Of a stretch of DNA of 64,000 bases, positions 27,948-37,478 are shown in pieces. Location: NCBI GenBank assembly GCA_963777855.1, contig CAVZRW010000011.1, forward strand, positions 62,001 through 126,000. The letters are read 5' to 3'. Source of the stretch: Prado023 sp963777855. Lineage in GTDB: Bacteria; Actinomycetota; Actinomycetes; S36-B12; CAIYMF01. The position numbers were made by a program, and so were the translations under genes. The notes under the pieces were generated by a model that was not told where the DNA came from, did no database searches, and was given only the letters and a program-made list of their open reading frames with translations. Numbering within the stretch: the stretch's first letter is position 1; every line of letters begins with the position of its first letter.

Positions 27948-29572
27948 CACCCCTGCGTCGGCGGGGCGCGCCCGACGAGCCGCACGTGGATGCCGCCGAG
28001 CTGGACGCCCGGATCACCGGCCTGACCGCCGCGGTGCGCGCCGGCAGCGGGCACGTGCCCGATCGGGCTGTGGAGGACGCCGCCGGGGTGCTGGCCCGCG
28101 CCGGGGAGCGCCGCGCCCTGGCCTGCGACCTCACCGTCGTGGCGCTGGCCGGCCCGACCGGCGCCGGTAAGTCCAGCATCTTCAACGCGATCGTGGGCAC
28201 CGACGTGGCACGGGTGGCGCCCACGCGGCCCACGACCGCCGAGCCGTTGGCCGCGCTGTGGACCCCGCATGCCGCCGCCGCGGGACTGCTGGAGTGGGTG
28301 GGCGTCGCGCGCTCGCACGAGGTCGACAGTGCACCGACTGGTCTCGTGCTGATCGACCTGCCCGACCTCGACTCCACCGCGGCGGCGCACCGGCGGGAGG
28401 TCGATCGGCTGCTGGCGCGCGTCGACGTGCTGGTGTGGGTGCTCGACCCGCAGAAGTACGCCGATGCGGTGGTGCACGACGACTACCTGCGGGCTTTCGC
28501 CGGGCATGCCCCGGTCACCTCCGTGGTGCTCAACCGCGCCGATGCGCTCTCGCAGGCGCAGGCCCGCGACTGCGTCGCCCACCTCGGCACGCTTCTGGTG
28601 CGCGACGGGCTCAGCCCGGTGACGATCCACCTGACCTCGGCGACCACCGGCCAGGGGATCCCCGAGCTGTCGCAGGCCCTGCATACCCGCGCCAGGGCCC
28701 GCCGAGCGTGGCTTGCACGCCTGGCCGCCGACGTCGCGGCCAGTGCGGCGCACCTGCGCAGCCAGGCCCGGGACACCGGCCAGCCCCTGTCGCCGGTCTC
28801 GCCCGGGACTCGGGCTGGGCTGACCTCGGCACTGGCCCAGGCCGCCGGTGCCGAGGTGGTGGCCGACGCGGTCACCACCTCGATGATCCGCCGCGGACGC
28901 GCCGCCACCGGGTGGCCCGCCACGCGGTGGGTGGGTCGGCTCCGATCCGATCCACTGGCCAGGCTGGGACTGGCTCGCGCGATCGAGCAGGAGGGCCCGA
29001 CGCGCACGGAGCTGCCGTCGGCCTCCCCGGCGTCGGTGGCCCGCGTGGCCAACGCGGCGCGCGACTTCGCGGCGGAGGCAAGTCACGGTGCGCCCCCGGG
29101 GTGGGTGAGCAGCGCACGCAGCGTGGCGCTGGACTCGGTCGAGGGGATCGAGGCCCATCTGGACGTGGCGGTCGCCCAGGCGCGGATCGCGCCGGGTCAG
29201 CCCCACTGGTGGCGGGCGGTGGGCGTGACCCAGTGGGCGTTGGCGGCGATCGCCGCCGTGGGGGCCCTGTGGCTGCTCGGGCTGGTGGGCCTGCGCCTGC
29301 TCGCCGTGGACCCTCCCGATCCGCCCACCGTCGGCGGGCTTCCCGTGCCGACGGTCCTGCTTGCCGTGGGGGCGCTGCTGGGCGTGCTCCTCTCGGTGCT
29401 CGCGCGGGCAGGCGTCGCACGGTCGGCCCGGCGCGCCGCCGCCCGGGCACGTGGGCAGGTGGAGGCCCAGGTCGCCGGGGTGGCCCGGGAGCAGGTGGCC
29501 GAGCCGGTGGATGCCGAGCTCGCGACGTTGCTGGAGTTCCGCGTCGGGATCCTCGCAGCCCTCGGCGAGTGA
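27944..29572 (+). CDS. Dynamin-like GTPase, second of a pair
   Basis: 542 residues. G1 AGPTGAGKSS (69-78), G2 RPTT (95-98), G3 DLPDLD (138-143) and G4 NRAD (196-199). Two hydrophobic helices lie near residues 425-485 (QWALAAIAAVGALWLLGLV and PTVLLAVGALLGVLLSVLA), followed by a basic Arg/Ala coiled tail. The paired membrane helices suggest it is the membrane-anchored member, with the first protein as partner. The ATG overlaps the upstream stop by 4 nt, so the two are made together, probably in a fixed ratio. YfjP-type GTPases are an alternative family name. Confidence 0.82.
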   Translation: MTPLRRRGAPDEPHVDAAELDARITGLTAAVRAGSGHVPDRAVEDAAGVLARAGERRALACDLTVVALAGPTGAGKSSIFNAIVGTDVARVAPTRPTTAEPLAALWTPHAAAAGLLEWVGVARSHEVDSAPTGLVLIDLPDLDSTAAAHRREVDRLLARVDVLVWVLDPQKYADAVVHDDYLRAFAGHAPVTSVVLNRADALSQAQARDCVAHLGTLLVRDGLSPVTIHLTSATTGQGIPELSQALHTRARARRAWLARLAADVAASAAHLRSQARDTGQPLSPVSPGTRAGLTSALAQAAGAEVVADAVTTSMIRRGRAATGWPATRWVGRLRSDPLARLGLARAIEQEGPTRTELPSASPASVARVANAARDFAAEASHGAPPGWVSSARSVALDSVEGIEAHLDVAVAQARIAPGQPHWWRAVGVTQWALAAIAAVGALWLLGLVGLRLLAVDPPDPPTVGGLPVPTVLLAVGALLGVLLSVLARAGVARSARRAAARARGQVEAQVAGVAREQVAEPVDAELATLLEFRVGILAALGE

Positions 29573-29687
29573 CCTGCACGGCCCTCGGGGAGCCCCGCAC
29601 AACGCGCCTGAGCGACCGCACCGTCCGTGGGGGGTCCCGCACGGCCCGGCGCGGGGTGCGGACCCTCGCCCCGGCGAGGCCCGCTGC

Positions 29688-30741
29688 CTACTCCCAGCGC
29701 AGGTTGGCCACCAGCTTGCCGTCGACCTCGCCGGCAGCCAGGCGTGCAAGGCCCTCGGGGATGTCGCGGAACCCGATCACCTCGATCTCCGGCGGGTGCA
29801 GCAGGCCCTCGCCGATGAGGGTGATCAGTCGCAGCAGCCCCCAGCGCAGCCAGCGCCGGCCCGCGACGCCCCCGTGGGTGTAGGCCGCACCCAGGGCCAC
29901 CTCCGAGATCGTCGGCGCCAGGCCGAACTCCGGGATGGTCGCCAGGTCCGGGCGTCCGGCGATGGCGACGAGGTGCCCCGCGTGGGCCAGCAGGCCCAGG
30001 CCCGCGGTTGCGCTCGCGGCCGAGACAGGGTCGATGATCGCGTCGACCCCGTCGGGTGCCAGGGCGCGGACCCGTGCCGGCAGGTCGGGGTCGCGGTAGT
30101 CCAGCACGTGGATCGCGCCGAGGGCGTGCGCGGCCGAGGCGTACTCCGGTCGCGCGGTGGCGATGACCGTGGCCCCGAACAGGTCGGCCAGCTGGATGGC
30201 GAACGCCCCCACGCCCCCCGATGCACCGTGGATGAGCACCTTCTGGCCGGAGATCTGGCGCAGGCGCCGCTCGACCGCGTCGAGGGCGGTGAGCCCGGCG
30301 GTGGGCAGACTCGCCGCGGCGATGGGATCCATCGTGGGCGGCACCGGTGCGACCACGTCGCACCGGGCGACCAGGCGGTCGGCGAAGCCACCCTGCCGGC
30401 GCAGGTCGTGGTGCACGACGACGCGGCTGCCGACCTCGGGCACCAGCCAGGATAGGTCACCGGGCAGGTGGTCGTCGTGGTCGATGTCCTCGACGGTCCC
30501 GCTGACGTCCAGGCCCAGGATGTGCGGGTAGGTCCAGTCGGGGTGACCGACCGCCGCGGTCCTGAGGTCGACCGGGTTCAACGACACGGCCTCCACCCGG
30601 ATCAGGACCCGGGGCAGCCGGGATCGCGGGTCCTCCGGCACCGGGTCCCTCGGCGGCCAGGGCGAGGGCGACCTGGCCCAGCCGGAGGGACGCGGGCGCA
30701 CCCGGTCGGTCCAGCAGCCACGCACGCATGGACGACAGCAT
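29688..30741 (-). pseudogene. Zinc-independent alcohol dehydrogenase / quinone oxidoreductase, frameshifted
   Basis: The N-terminus from ATG 30741 or 30729 reads MRAWLLDRPGAPASLRLGQV, then the frame is lost near 30660-30680. A second frame carries LIRVEAVSLNPVDLRT, LGLDVSGTVEDI and the NADPH-binding IHGASGGVGAFAIQLA to the stop at 29688. Total length of about 350 residues matches MDR-superfamily NADPH:quinone reductases. No catalytic-zinc pattern is visible, which fits quinone-type members. One-base indel; either a pseudogene or a consensus error. The C-terminal two thirds are intact. Confidence 0.78.
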
Positions 30742-31366
30742 CCCATCGTCGCGGGTGGGCAGTCCCTTCGACGGGGACGGGACGCACGAGACCGCGACCG
30801 ACCCCGCCCACAAGCACCCGAATGGGTGACGGTCGAGCCCCGTTCGGCCGTTCGGGTGAACAGGACGCCCGCGGGGCCGGCGGGATCGACGGGCTGGCCC
30901 TGACCATCGACCCGGAGTACGCCGTCCTGGACCAACAGCTCGACTCCGCCGATGACGCCGCGAACTCGACCCGAGCCCGCCGAGCCCCTGGCACTCGACA
31001 CGAACGTGGCTGTGCCGATCGCGCGCGTGGTGGGCGACACCCTCGTCGACAGCGGCCAACTGGCGGTCTGGCGCCGGAACGCCGACTCGGCACCTTCTCG
31101 GGCGAGGTGAGGCTCACGCGCCTAGATCCCGGGCGCGCACGGCCCGGGCACCCCGTCAGAGCAGTGAACCGCGTGGTTACAGCGTGCCGAACCTCCTGCG
31201 TGGGGCCTCCCGAGATCGGGGGTCCCCGCACAGGAGGTGTCGGTGTGGGGATGCACCCAAGCACGGTCGGACGCGCTAGGCTCCACGCTGTTCCGTCGCG
31301 ACACTCCCCGATGGTTACGTACGTCGACATGGCGCGGGACGCGCCACTGCTGAGAGGGGATCGACC
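30742..31366 (+). other. Long intergenic region, no convincing gene
   Basis: 625 nt between the oxidoreductase and the META lipoprotein. A 52-codon frame at 30952-31110 (ATG, contains EPLALDTNVAVPIARVVGD) reads better than random but has no ribosome site or family match. The region may hold remnants of a former gene. The last 40 nt contain the lipoprotein's ribosome site. Confidence 0.4.
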
Positions 31367-31864
31367 ATGATGAGGACCCGCATCGGCCTGGTCGCCGCGG
31401 CGCTGCTGCTCGTGCCCGCGCTGGCCTCGTGCAGCTCCGACGACACCGCGACGCCGGCCAGCTCCAGCCCCGCCGCCACGCAGAGCGCCACTGCCGGCAA
31501 CGCGACGGCTCCGCTGCCCACGGGCGGTGCCGCGCTCGCCGACACGACGTGGGCCCTGAGCGGGGCCTCCTACGCCACCGGCAGCCTGGCCGACACCGGC
31601 ATCACGCTGGAGTTCTCGGCCGACACCGCCTCCGGCAACGCCGGCGTGAACACCTACACCGCCAGCTACACCTCAGCGGCCGACGGCACCCTGACGCTCG
31701 GGCCGATCGCCTCGACGAAGATGGCTGGGGACGAGGCGGCGATGGACGCCGAGGCGAAGTACCTGCAGGCCCTGGCCACCGTCACCGGCTACTCGGTCAA
31801 CGGCGGCCTGCTCGACCTGTTCGCGGGTCCCGACCAGGTGCTCACCTTCGTCTCCGGGAGCTGA
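31367..31864 (+). CDS. META domain lipoprotein
   Basis: 165 residues. N-terminal lipoprotein signal: basic MMRTR, hydrophobic core, lipobox LASC with the acylated Cys at about residue 22, then a Ser/Thr/Ala-rich linker. The mature part (from about 58, TTWALSGASY, through NAGVNTYTASYT and GPIASTKMAG) fits the META/HslJ fold, a small beta domain found in secreted and stress proteins. It is probably anchored to the outer face of the membrane. Function unknown. GAGAGGGG lies upstream of the start. Confidence 0.82.
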   Translation: MMRTRIGLVAAALLLVPALASCSSDDTATPASSSPAATQSATAGNATAPLPTGGAALADTTWALSGASYATGSLADTGITLEFSADTASGNAGVNTYTASYTSAADGTLTLGPIASTKMAGDEAAMDAEAKYLQALATVTGYSVNGGLLDLFAGPDQVLTFVSGS

Positions 31865-31906
31865 CAGCCCCCACGCGGGCGTTGCGGCTCGCTACGCTGC
31901 GCCACC

Positions 31907-32686
31907 ATGGGCGACGACGCCGCGATCCGCTACGGCCTCGACGAACGCGTGTGCCTGGTCACCGGCGCCGCCCAGGGGATCGGAGCGGCCTGTGCGCGCC
32001 TGCTCGCGGACCAGGGCGCGCAGGTGGTGCTCGCCGACGTCGACGAGGGGCAGGGCCGGGCCCTCGCTGAGGAGCTCGGCGCGGTGTTCGTGCACTGCGA
32101 CGTCGGCGACAGTGCGTCCGTGGCGGCATGCGTCGACGAGGTGGTCGCCGAGCACGGGCGGATCGACGTCCTGGTGAACAACGCCGGGATCGTGCGCGCG
32201 GCGGACATCCTCGAGATGAGCGAGCAGGATTACGACGACGTGCTGCGGATCAACCTCAAGGGCTCGTTCCTGATGGCCCAGGCCGTGGCCCGCGTCATGG
32301 TCGGCCAGGGCAGGGGTGCCATCGTCAACATGAGCTCGGTGAACGCCACCCTGACCATCCCCACGATCGCCGGGTACAACATGAGCAAGGGCGGGGTCAA
32401 CCAGCTCACCCGGGTGATGGCCCTGGCCCTGGCCGGGCGCGGCGTGCGGGTGAACGCGGTGGCGCCGGGCACGATCGCCACGCAGATGGCCGTGCGCAGC
32501 GTCCTGACCGACGAGGCCGCGCGCACCCGCGTGATGAGCCGCACGCCCATGAAGCGCTTCGGAGACCCGTCCGAGGTGGCTCACGCGGTGGCGTTCCTGG
32601 CCAGCGACGCCGCCAGCTACATCACCGGCGAGATCCTGGTCGTCGACGGCGGTCGGATGACGCTGAACTACACGGTGGAGGTCTGA
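31907..32686 (+). CDS. SDR family oxidoreductase
   Basis: 259 residues, a classical short-chain dehydrogenase. NAD(P) motif TGAAQGIG near 20-27, NNAG at about 87-90, catalytic Ser in NMSSVNAT, Tyr and Lys in YNMSK, and the VAPGTI substrate loop. Asp in VLADVDEG after the second strand suggests NAD(H) rather than NADP(H). Substrate unknown; FabG- and glucose-dehydrogenase-like enzymes share this layout. TACGCT (31893-31898) ends 8 nt before the ATG and no ribosome site is present, so the mRNA is probably leaderless. The 3' end overlaps the convergent EamA gene by 19 nt. Confidence 0.9.
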   Translation: MGDDAAIRYGLDERVCLVTGAAQGIGAACARLLADQGAQVVLADVDEGQGRALAEELGAVFVHCDVGDSASVAACVDEVVAEHGRIDVLVNNAGIVRAADILEMSEQDYDDVLRINLKGSFLMAQAVARVMVGQGRGAIVNMSSVNATLTIPTIAGYNMSKGGVNQLTRVMALALAGRGVRVNAVAPGTIATQMAVRSVLTDEAARTRVMSRTPMKRFGDPSEVAHAVAFLASDAASYITGEILVVDGGRMTLNYTVEV

Positions 32687-33576
32687 ACGGCGGGCGTCCG
32701 GGTGGCCCACCAGGCGCCCAGGAGCACCAGTGGGAAGCCGACGACCATGCCCCACGTGAGCGGCTCGCCCAGCACCGCGATGCCCAGGGCGACGGCGACG
32801 GCCGGGTTGACGAAGGTGATGAGCGTGGCGCGCACCGGCCCGGCAAGGGCGATCAACCGGAAGAACAGCACGAACGCCAGGGCGGTGCACACCAGGCCCA
32901 GGACCAGCACCGACCCGAGCGCCGCGGCCGACGGGTCGCCGGTCATCCCGTGCGCCGTCGCCGGCAGGTAGAGGGCGGCCACGAGGGTCACCGACAGGGC
33001 GATCACACCCAGCGACGGCACGCCCACGAGCCGCGTGTTGGCGATCACCGGTGCCACCGCGTACCCGACGGCCACGAGCAGCAGCTCGACGACGGCGCGC
33101 CCATCGACCTCGCCGGTCACGGAGTCGACCCCGACGAGGGCGACGACTCCGGCGATCCCCACCCCCAGCCCGAGCAGGCGCACCGGCACGAGGGCCGTCG
33201 GGTCTCCGCGCAGGGCGGCGATCAGCACCCCGACCAGCGGCACCGTGGCCAGCATCAGCCCCGCGAACCCGCTGGAGACCCGGGTTTCGGCATTGCCCAG
33301 AAGTAGCCAGGGCCCGGCCATCTCGAGCAGTGCGAACGCCGCCACCCACGGCCACGCGCGCAGGGCCGGCCGCAGGGCCCCCGACCACGCGGCCAGCGGC
33401 AGCAGCACCAGCGCGGCGAGCAGGGTGCGCCCGCCGGCGACCGCCGCGGGGCTGAGCTCCTCCACGGCGATCTTGATGAACAGGTACGGGATGCCCCAGA
33501 TCACCGACATGGCCGCGAACAGCACCCACGCCGCACGTGTCATGTGCGCGGCGGAGTTGCTCGGCGGGGTGCTCAC
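32668..33576 (-). CDS. EamA/DMT family transporter
   Basis: 302 residues with about ten membrane helices in two EamA repeats, starting WVLFAAMSVIWGIPYLFIKI and again LLLVAVGYAVAPVIANTRLV. The first repeat's conserved proline and the second repeat's FVNPAVAVALGIAVLGEPLT motif are present. Such proteins export metabolites or amino acids; the substrate is unknown. Start: GTG 33576 has TACCCT (33583-33588) 6 nt upstream and fits the local leaderless pattern; ATG 33543 is possible but lacks any signal. The 3' end overlaps the SDR gene on the opposite strand. Confidence 0.88.
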   Translation of the reverse strand: MSTPPSNSAAHMTRAAWVLFAAMSVIWGIPYLFIKIAVEELSPAAVAGGRTLLAALVLLPLAAWSGALRPALRAWPWVAAFALLEMAGPWLLLGNAETRVSSGFAGLMLATVPLVGVLIAALRGDPTALVPVRLLGLGVGIAGVVALVGVDSVTGEVDGRAVVELLLVAVGYAVAPVIANTRLVGVPSLGVIALSVTLVAALYLPATAHGMTGDPSAAALGSVLVLGLVCTALAFVLFFRLIALAGPVRATLITFVNPAVAVALGIAVLGEPLTWGMVVGFPLVLLGAWWATRTPAVQTSTV

Positions 33577-33653
33577 CGCGCGAGGGTACGGGACGCGGGG
33601 GCCCCGTGAGGTGAGGGCTGCCCCGCGGCGACGGGTGGGAGTAGCGTCGCGCC

Positions 33654-35132
33654 ATGGATGAGCGCACCTGGGCCGTGATGTCGTCGTTCCAGCAGTTCGT
33701 CGACGAGGCCCTGGAATCCGTTCGGGCCGGTGCCCGCGCGGCGGGGCCGATGCTGGGGGAGGTGGTGGAGAGCCATCTCGGGCTGGATCCGTCGACGATC
33801 CCGGTGGTGCGCCTGGACGTGCCCGCCCACCAGTTCGTGAACCTCGACGTGGCTGTCGAGGCCCTGCTGGAGGCCCACGGCGGGGGCGAGCTGGTCGGGA
33901 TCGGTGGGGGCGACCAGCGCCACCACCAGACGTTCGGCGACATGCTGGCCCGCCGCGGGGCCTGGGGCACGCCGGTCGGCGCGGTCGACAGGGCGAGGGT
34001 GGACACCGGCCCGGCGTCCTCACGTGAGGCGGTCGCCCTGGGCGTGCACCTGTTCTGCTTCCAGGGAGCGCCGGTTGCCATGCTGCAGCGCCAGGCCAAC
34101 AGGCAGTACGACAACGCGTGCCGGTTGGAGGTGGTGGCCACCGGGGAGGTCTCGGAGGCCCTGCTGGCCGAGGTTCGCCGGCTCATGGTGGAGCGCAGCG
34201 TGTTCCGGGGCCAGGTGCTGGCCTTCGACCTCACGGGCGGCATGTACGGCCCGAGCGAGGGTGGGATCCGGTTCCTGGAGCGCCCCGACCTCGGCGCGGA
34301 GCAGGTGGTGCTGCCCGACGGCACCTTGAGCCGCGTGGAGCGCCATGTCGCCGGGGCGGTGCGCCACCGGGAGGCACTGCGCGCCGCAGGTCAGCACCTC
34401 AAGCGGGGGCTGCTGCTCTACGGCCCGCCCGGGACCGGCAAGACACACACGGTGCGCTACCTGCTCGGGGCGCTGCCGGGGGTCACGTCCGTGGTGCTCT
34501 CGGGCAACGCCCTGGGGCTGGTGTCGGATGCGACCGAGCTGGCCCACGCACTGCAGCCGGCGATCGTCGTGCTCGAGGACGTGGACCTGATCGCCGAGCA
34601 CCGCGAGATGCACATGGGCCCCCAGCCGCTGCTGTTCACCCTGCTCGATGCGATGGACGGGCTGACTGCGGAGGCCGATGTGGCGTTCGTCCTCACCACG
34701 AACCGCGCGGACCTGCTCGAGGCTGCGCTGAGCCAGCGCCCGGGGCGCGTCGACCTCGCGGTCGAGATCCCCCTGCCCGACGAGCGGGCCCGGCGGGCGC
34801 TGCTGGGCCTCTACGCCCGGGAGCTGCCCGTGTCCGCCACCGCACTGGACGCCGCGGCCGCCCAGTGCGGTGGCGTGACGGCCAGCTTCTTCAAGGAGCT
34901 GGCCCGGCGCACGGTGCTCATGGCCGCCGATGCCGGCCGTGTGGTCGACGACCAGGTGCTCGACGACGCCGTGACGGAGATGCTCAGCGACACCGAGGCG
35001 CTGACCCGGGCCCTGCTGGGCGGCGGATCGGGCGATGCCGAACTGGCGGGGTTGGCCGGTGCGGATCCCTGGGACGAGGCCGCGGCAGTGGCGCAGTGGG
35101 ACCCGCCCCCAGGGCCCGAGCCGGCGCCCTGA
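33654..35132 (+). CDS. AAA family ATPase
   Basis: 492 residues. The C-terminal half is one AAA module: Walker A GPPGTGKTHT with Lys263, Walker B VVLEDVDL near 305-312, sensor 1 TTNRADLLE, arginine region LSQRPGRVDLAVEIPLPDE as in the CDC48/FtsH branch. The N-terminal 230 residues have no domain I recognise and probably bind the substrate. A low-complexity acidic/Pro tail ends the protein. TAGCGT (33642-33647) lies 6 nt before the ATG: leaderless. The last 322 nt are overlapped antisense by the glycosyltransferase frame. Confidence 0.85.
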   Translation: MDERTWAVMSSFQQFVDEALESVRAGARAAGPMLGEVVESHLGLDPSTIPVVRLDVPAHQFVNLDVAVEALLEAHGGGELVGIGGGDQRHHQTFGDMLARRGAWGTPVGAVDRARVDTGPASSREAVALGVHLFCFQGAPVAMLQRQANRQYDNACRLEVVATGEVSEALLAEVRRLMVERSVFRGQVLAFDLTGGMYGPSEGGIRFLERPDLGAEQVVLPDGTLSRVERHVAGAVRHREALRAAGQHLKRGLLLYGPPGTGKTHTVRYLLGALPGVTSVVLSGNALGLVSDATELAHALQPAIVVLEDVDLIAEHREMHMGPQPLLFTLLDAMDGLTAEADVAFVLTTNRADLLEAALSQRPGRVDLAVEIPLPDERARRALLGLYARELPVSATALDAAAAQCGGVTASFFKELARRTVLMAADAGRVVDDQVLDDAVTEMLSDTEALTRALLGGGSGDAELAGLAGADPWDEAAAVAQWDPPPGPEPAP

Positions 35133-36472
35133 GCGGGCGTCGGCCGCACGACTGGATCCTGCACCCGGACACGAGCCGGGTTGACGCGGCCACTGGGCAC
35201 GGGGTCGGACATGAGCGGCATCCGGGCAGCCATCGCAGGGTCGTTGCTCACCACGGCGCGGTAGACGTATCTCGGGTGGACCAGCAGGGGGGCGTCCGCC
35301 ACGCCAGGCAGAGCCATGACTTCAGTCATCGCACGGAACCCCTCGCCGAAGTGGCCGTCGACCCCCCGAAGCCCGACCTGGCTCGGCACGGCGAGAATCC
35401 AGAGGCCGACGACGCCGAAGGCGGCGACCGCACGAGCGCGCGACCACAGCCAGTCGAGGGCAAGAGCGCAGGCCAAGGCGATGGCCGGAAGGCAGAAGAG
35501 CCAGTACCGGGCGACCAGACCGGGCGATCCGGTCACCCCTTGGAAGAAGCAGAGGCAGGCAGGCGGCAGGACCAACCACACCGCAGCCAGAGTCGCGGCG
35601 CGGCGCGTCGGAGGACCAGCCAACCAACCCGTCGTCACTCCTACGAGGACGAGTCCGAGCGTGACTTCGGCCAGCGGCATGGCCAGCGGCCGGGACAGCA
35701 CCGCTGCGGGAAGGCGTAGCACCTCCGCAGCGACGTTCTGAACTGTGACGGGAGGGGGATCAGGCTGCCCGTTGGCCCGCTGGGTGACGGCCCTCAGGAA
35801 GGGGGCCAGCAGGAGGGCTCCCACTGCACCGGAGGACGCCATTGCGACCATCTCCCGACGCCGATCAGCGCGGGGGACGACGCCGGACACGAAGACGAGG
35901 ACCGGCACGATCAGCAGGGTGTAGGCGTGAGTTGCCCCGGCAAGGACCACCAGCAGTGCCAGCAGGGCCTGTCGGCGTCGACTGTAGGGAAGGTTCTCAT
36001 GGTCCCAGCACAGCACGATCAGCGCGACCGCCAGCAGACTGAGAGCGTACGGGCGGGCCGTCTGGGCAGTCACGGACGTCGCCGGCAGGGCCAGCATGAC
36101 CAGCACCGCGAAGGTGCCGGTGCGCTGGCCCGTGAGCCGCTGGGTGATACCCCACACAGCGGTCACCCCGCACGCCATCGCCAGGACCGAGGGCAGTCGG
36201 AGCCACGGCTCAGATGTGGAGAAGGGTGAGAAGACCTTGAGCATCAGGTAGTAGGGCTCGAGGGCTGGGTCGTACGTGAACGTCCTCAGCGCCTCGGAGA
36301 AGGACCGACGAACGACGATGGCGGTTGCCCCCTCGTCGAGTGACCACGCGGGGCGACCTGACTTCCAGGCCAGCACGACGAACGACAGCATCCACACGGC
36401 GACGGCGCGGCCGATCAGGGGGTGACGACTTCGCTCGGCGACCGGTGAAGGAGGAATCGCCCCGCCATCCAC
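34811..36472 (-). CDS. Membrane glycosyltransferase, GT39/ArnT-like
   Basis: 553 residues, about 9-11 membrane helices. Early motif WSLDEGATAIV places the DE pair in the first periplasmic loop, as in lipid-linked-sugar-dependent GT-C mannosyl/arabinosyl transferases. Long hydrophobic stretches continue to about residue 390. From about residue 446 on, the sequence is the antisense reading of the AAA gene (Ser/Ala/Arg/Thr-rich, no helices) and is probably not natural protein; the true end may lie near 35140 after loss of a stop or a frameshift. Start GTG 36472 has TAGGTT (36479-36484) 6 nt upstream. Confidence 0.75.
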   Translation of the reverse strand: MDGGAIPPSPVAERSRHPLIGRAVAVWMLSFVVLAWKSGRPAWSLDEGATAIVVRRSFSEALRTFTYDPALEPYYLMLKVFSPFSTSEPWLRLPSVLAMACGVTAVWGITQRLTGQRTGTFAVLVMLALPATSVTAQTARPYALSLLAVALIVLCWDHENLPYSRRRQALLALLVVLAGATHAYTLLIVPVLVFVSGVVPRADRRREMVAMASSGAVGALLLAPFLRAVTQRANGQPDPPPVTVQNVAAEVLRLPAAVLSRPLAMPLAEVTLGLVLVGVTTGWLAGPPTRRAATLAAVWLVLPPACLCFFQGVTGSPGLVARYWLFCLPAIALACALALDWLWSRARAVAAFGVVGLWILAVPSQVGLRGVDGHFGEGFRAMTEVMALPGVADAPLLVHPRYVYRAVVSNDPAMAARMPLMSDPVPSGRVNPARVRVQDPVVRPTPAQGAGSGPGGGSHCATAAASSQGSAPANPASSASPDPPPSRARVSASVSLSISVTASSSTWSSTTRPASAAMSTVRRASSLKKLAVTPPHWAAAASSAVADTGSSRA

Positions 36473-36671
36473 GGGCCCAACCTACCCCTCAGCCCGTGTA
36501 GATCCTGGCAGAGTGTTCGCTGACCGTCGTCGACGCTGAGACCGATCCAAGACACCGAAGCTGAGGTGTGCTGGGAACGCCTGATGATGAGGGTCGATTC
36601 AGGCTGGCGGGGCCCTCGGCTTTCGGGTCAGGCGTGTACGGTCGGGGGGTAATCAAGGGGAGGTGACGTCG

Positions 36672-37478
36672 ATGGCCACCATCGAGCAGCGCGTGGAGGC
36701 ATCTGGGATCGTGAGCCCGGACTACTCGGGTCGGGTGTTCAGCGAGGCCGATATCGCGAAGGGCAAGCACCGCGCGTTCGTGGGCGGGGTGTGGGACACC
36801 CACGGTGAGCACCAGCTCAACTTCTTGTTGGCACAGGGCCTTCAACCCGGCGACAGGTTCTTGGACATCGGCTGCGGGTCGCTGCGCGCCGGCCGGCACC
36901 TGGTGAACGCCCTCGACCCGGGCCACTACTACGGCATCGATGCCAATCTCTCGTTGGTCCAGGCGGGTTACGACGTCGAGCTCGACGACGAGCAGCGCAG
37001 CCGGCTCCCCGCCTCGAACCTCCGGGCCAATGACCGATTCGACGGCGACTTCGGGGTGAAGTTCGACATGGCCATCGCGCAGTCGGTGTTCAGCCACGTG
37101 TCGCTGAACCACATCCGGTTGTGCCTGTACCGCACCGCGAGAGTCATGCGGCCGGGTGGGAAGTTCTACGCCACCTTCTTCGAGCAGCCTCCCAGCACGC
37201 CGCTGGACCGCATCATCATCCGACGCGAGGGAGGCCGTCCCCACCTCACGGAGCAGAACCTGTACTGGTACTACGCGTCTGACCTCGAGTGGGCAGCGGG
37301 GTTCGCCCCGTGGACGTTCCGCTACATCGGCGCATGGGGGCACCCCGCTGGGCAACGGATGGTCGAGTTCACGCGGCTGCCCGCCCCCGGGCCCGGTCCA
37401 ACAGCCCGTCTGGACCGGGCGCGAACGTTCCTTGCCCGGGGCATGCGAGCCGCGGCCCGCCGGGTCGACTCGCCGTAG
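36672..37478 (+). CDS. Class I SAM-dependent methyltransferase
   Basis: 268 residues. SAM-binding motif I is FLDIGCGSLRAGRHLV; the acidic end of the second strand is YYGIDANLSLV; motif IV-like FDMAIAQSVFSHVSLNHIR follows. The N-terminus (RVEASGIVSPDYSGRVFSEADI) is not part of the core fold and may bind the substrate. Methyl acceptor unknown; its place among envelope glycosylation genes suggests a sugar or polymer. Start ATG 36672 with GGGGAGG at 36657-36663; an upstream GTG at 36663 overlaps that ribosome site. Confidence 0.85.
   Translation: MATIEQRVEASGIVSPDYSGRVFSEADIAKGKHRAFVGGVWDTHGEHQLNFLLAQGLQPGDRFLDIGCGSLRAGRHLVNALDPGHYYGIDANLSLVQAGYDVELDDEQRSRLPASNLRANDRFDGDFGVKFDMAIAQSVFSHVSLNHIRLCLYRTARVMRPGGKFYATFFEQPPSTPLDRIIIRREGGRPHLTEQNLYWYYASDLEWAAGFAPWTFRYIGAWGHPAGQRMVEFTRLPAPGPGPTARLDRARTFLARGMRAAARRVDSP

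Noticed and set aside
30952..31110. 52-codon frame with DTNVAVPIARVV
   Set aside because: No ribosome site, no family match; kept only as a note in the gap entry.
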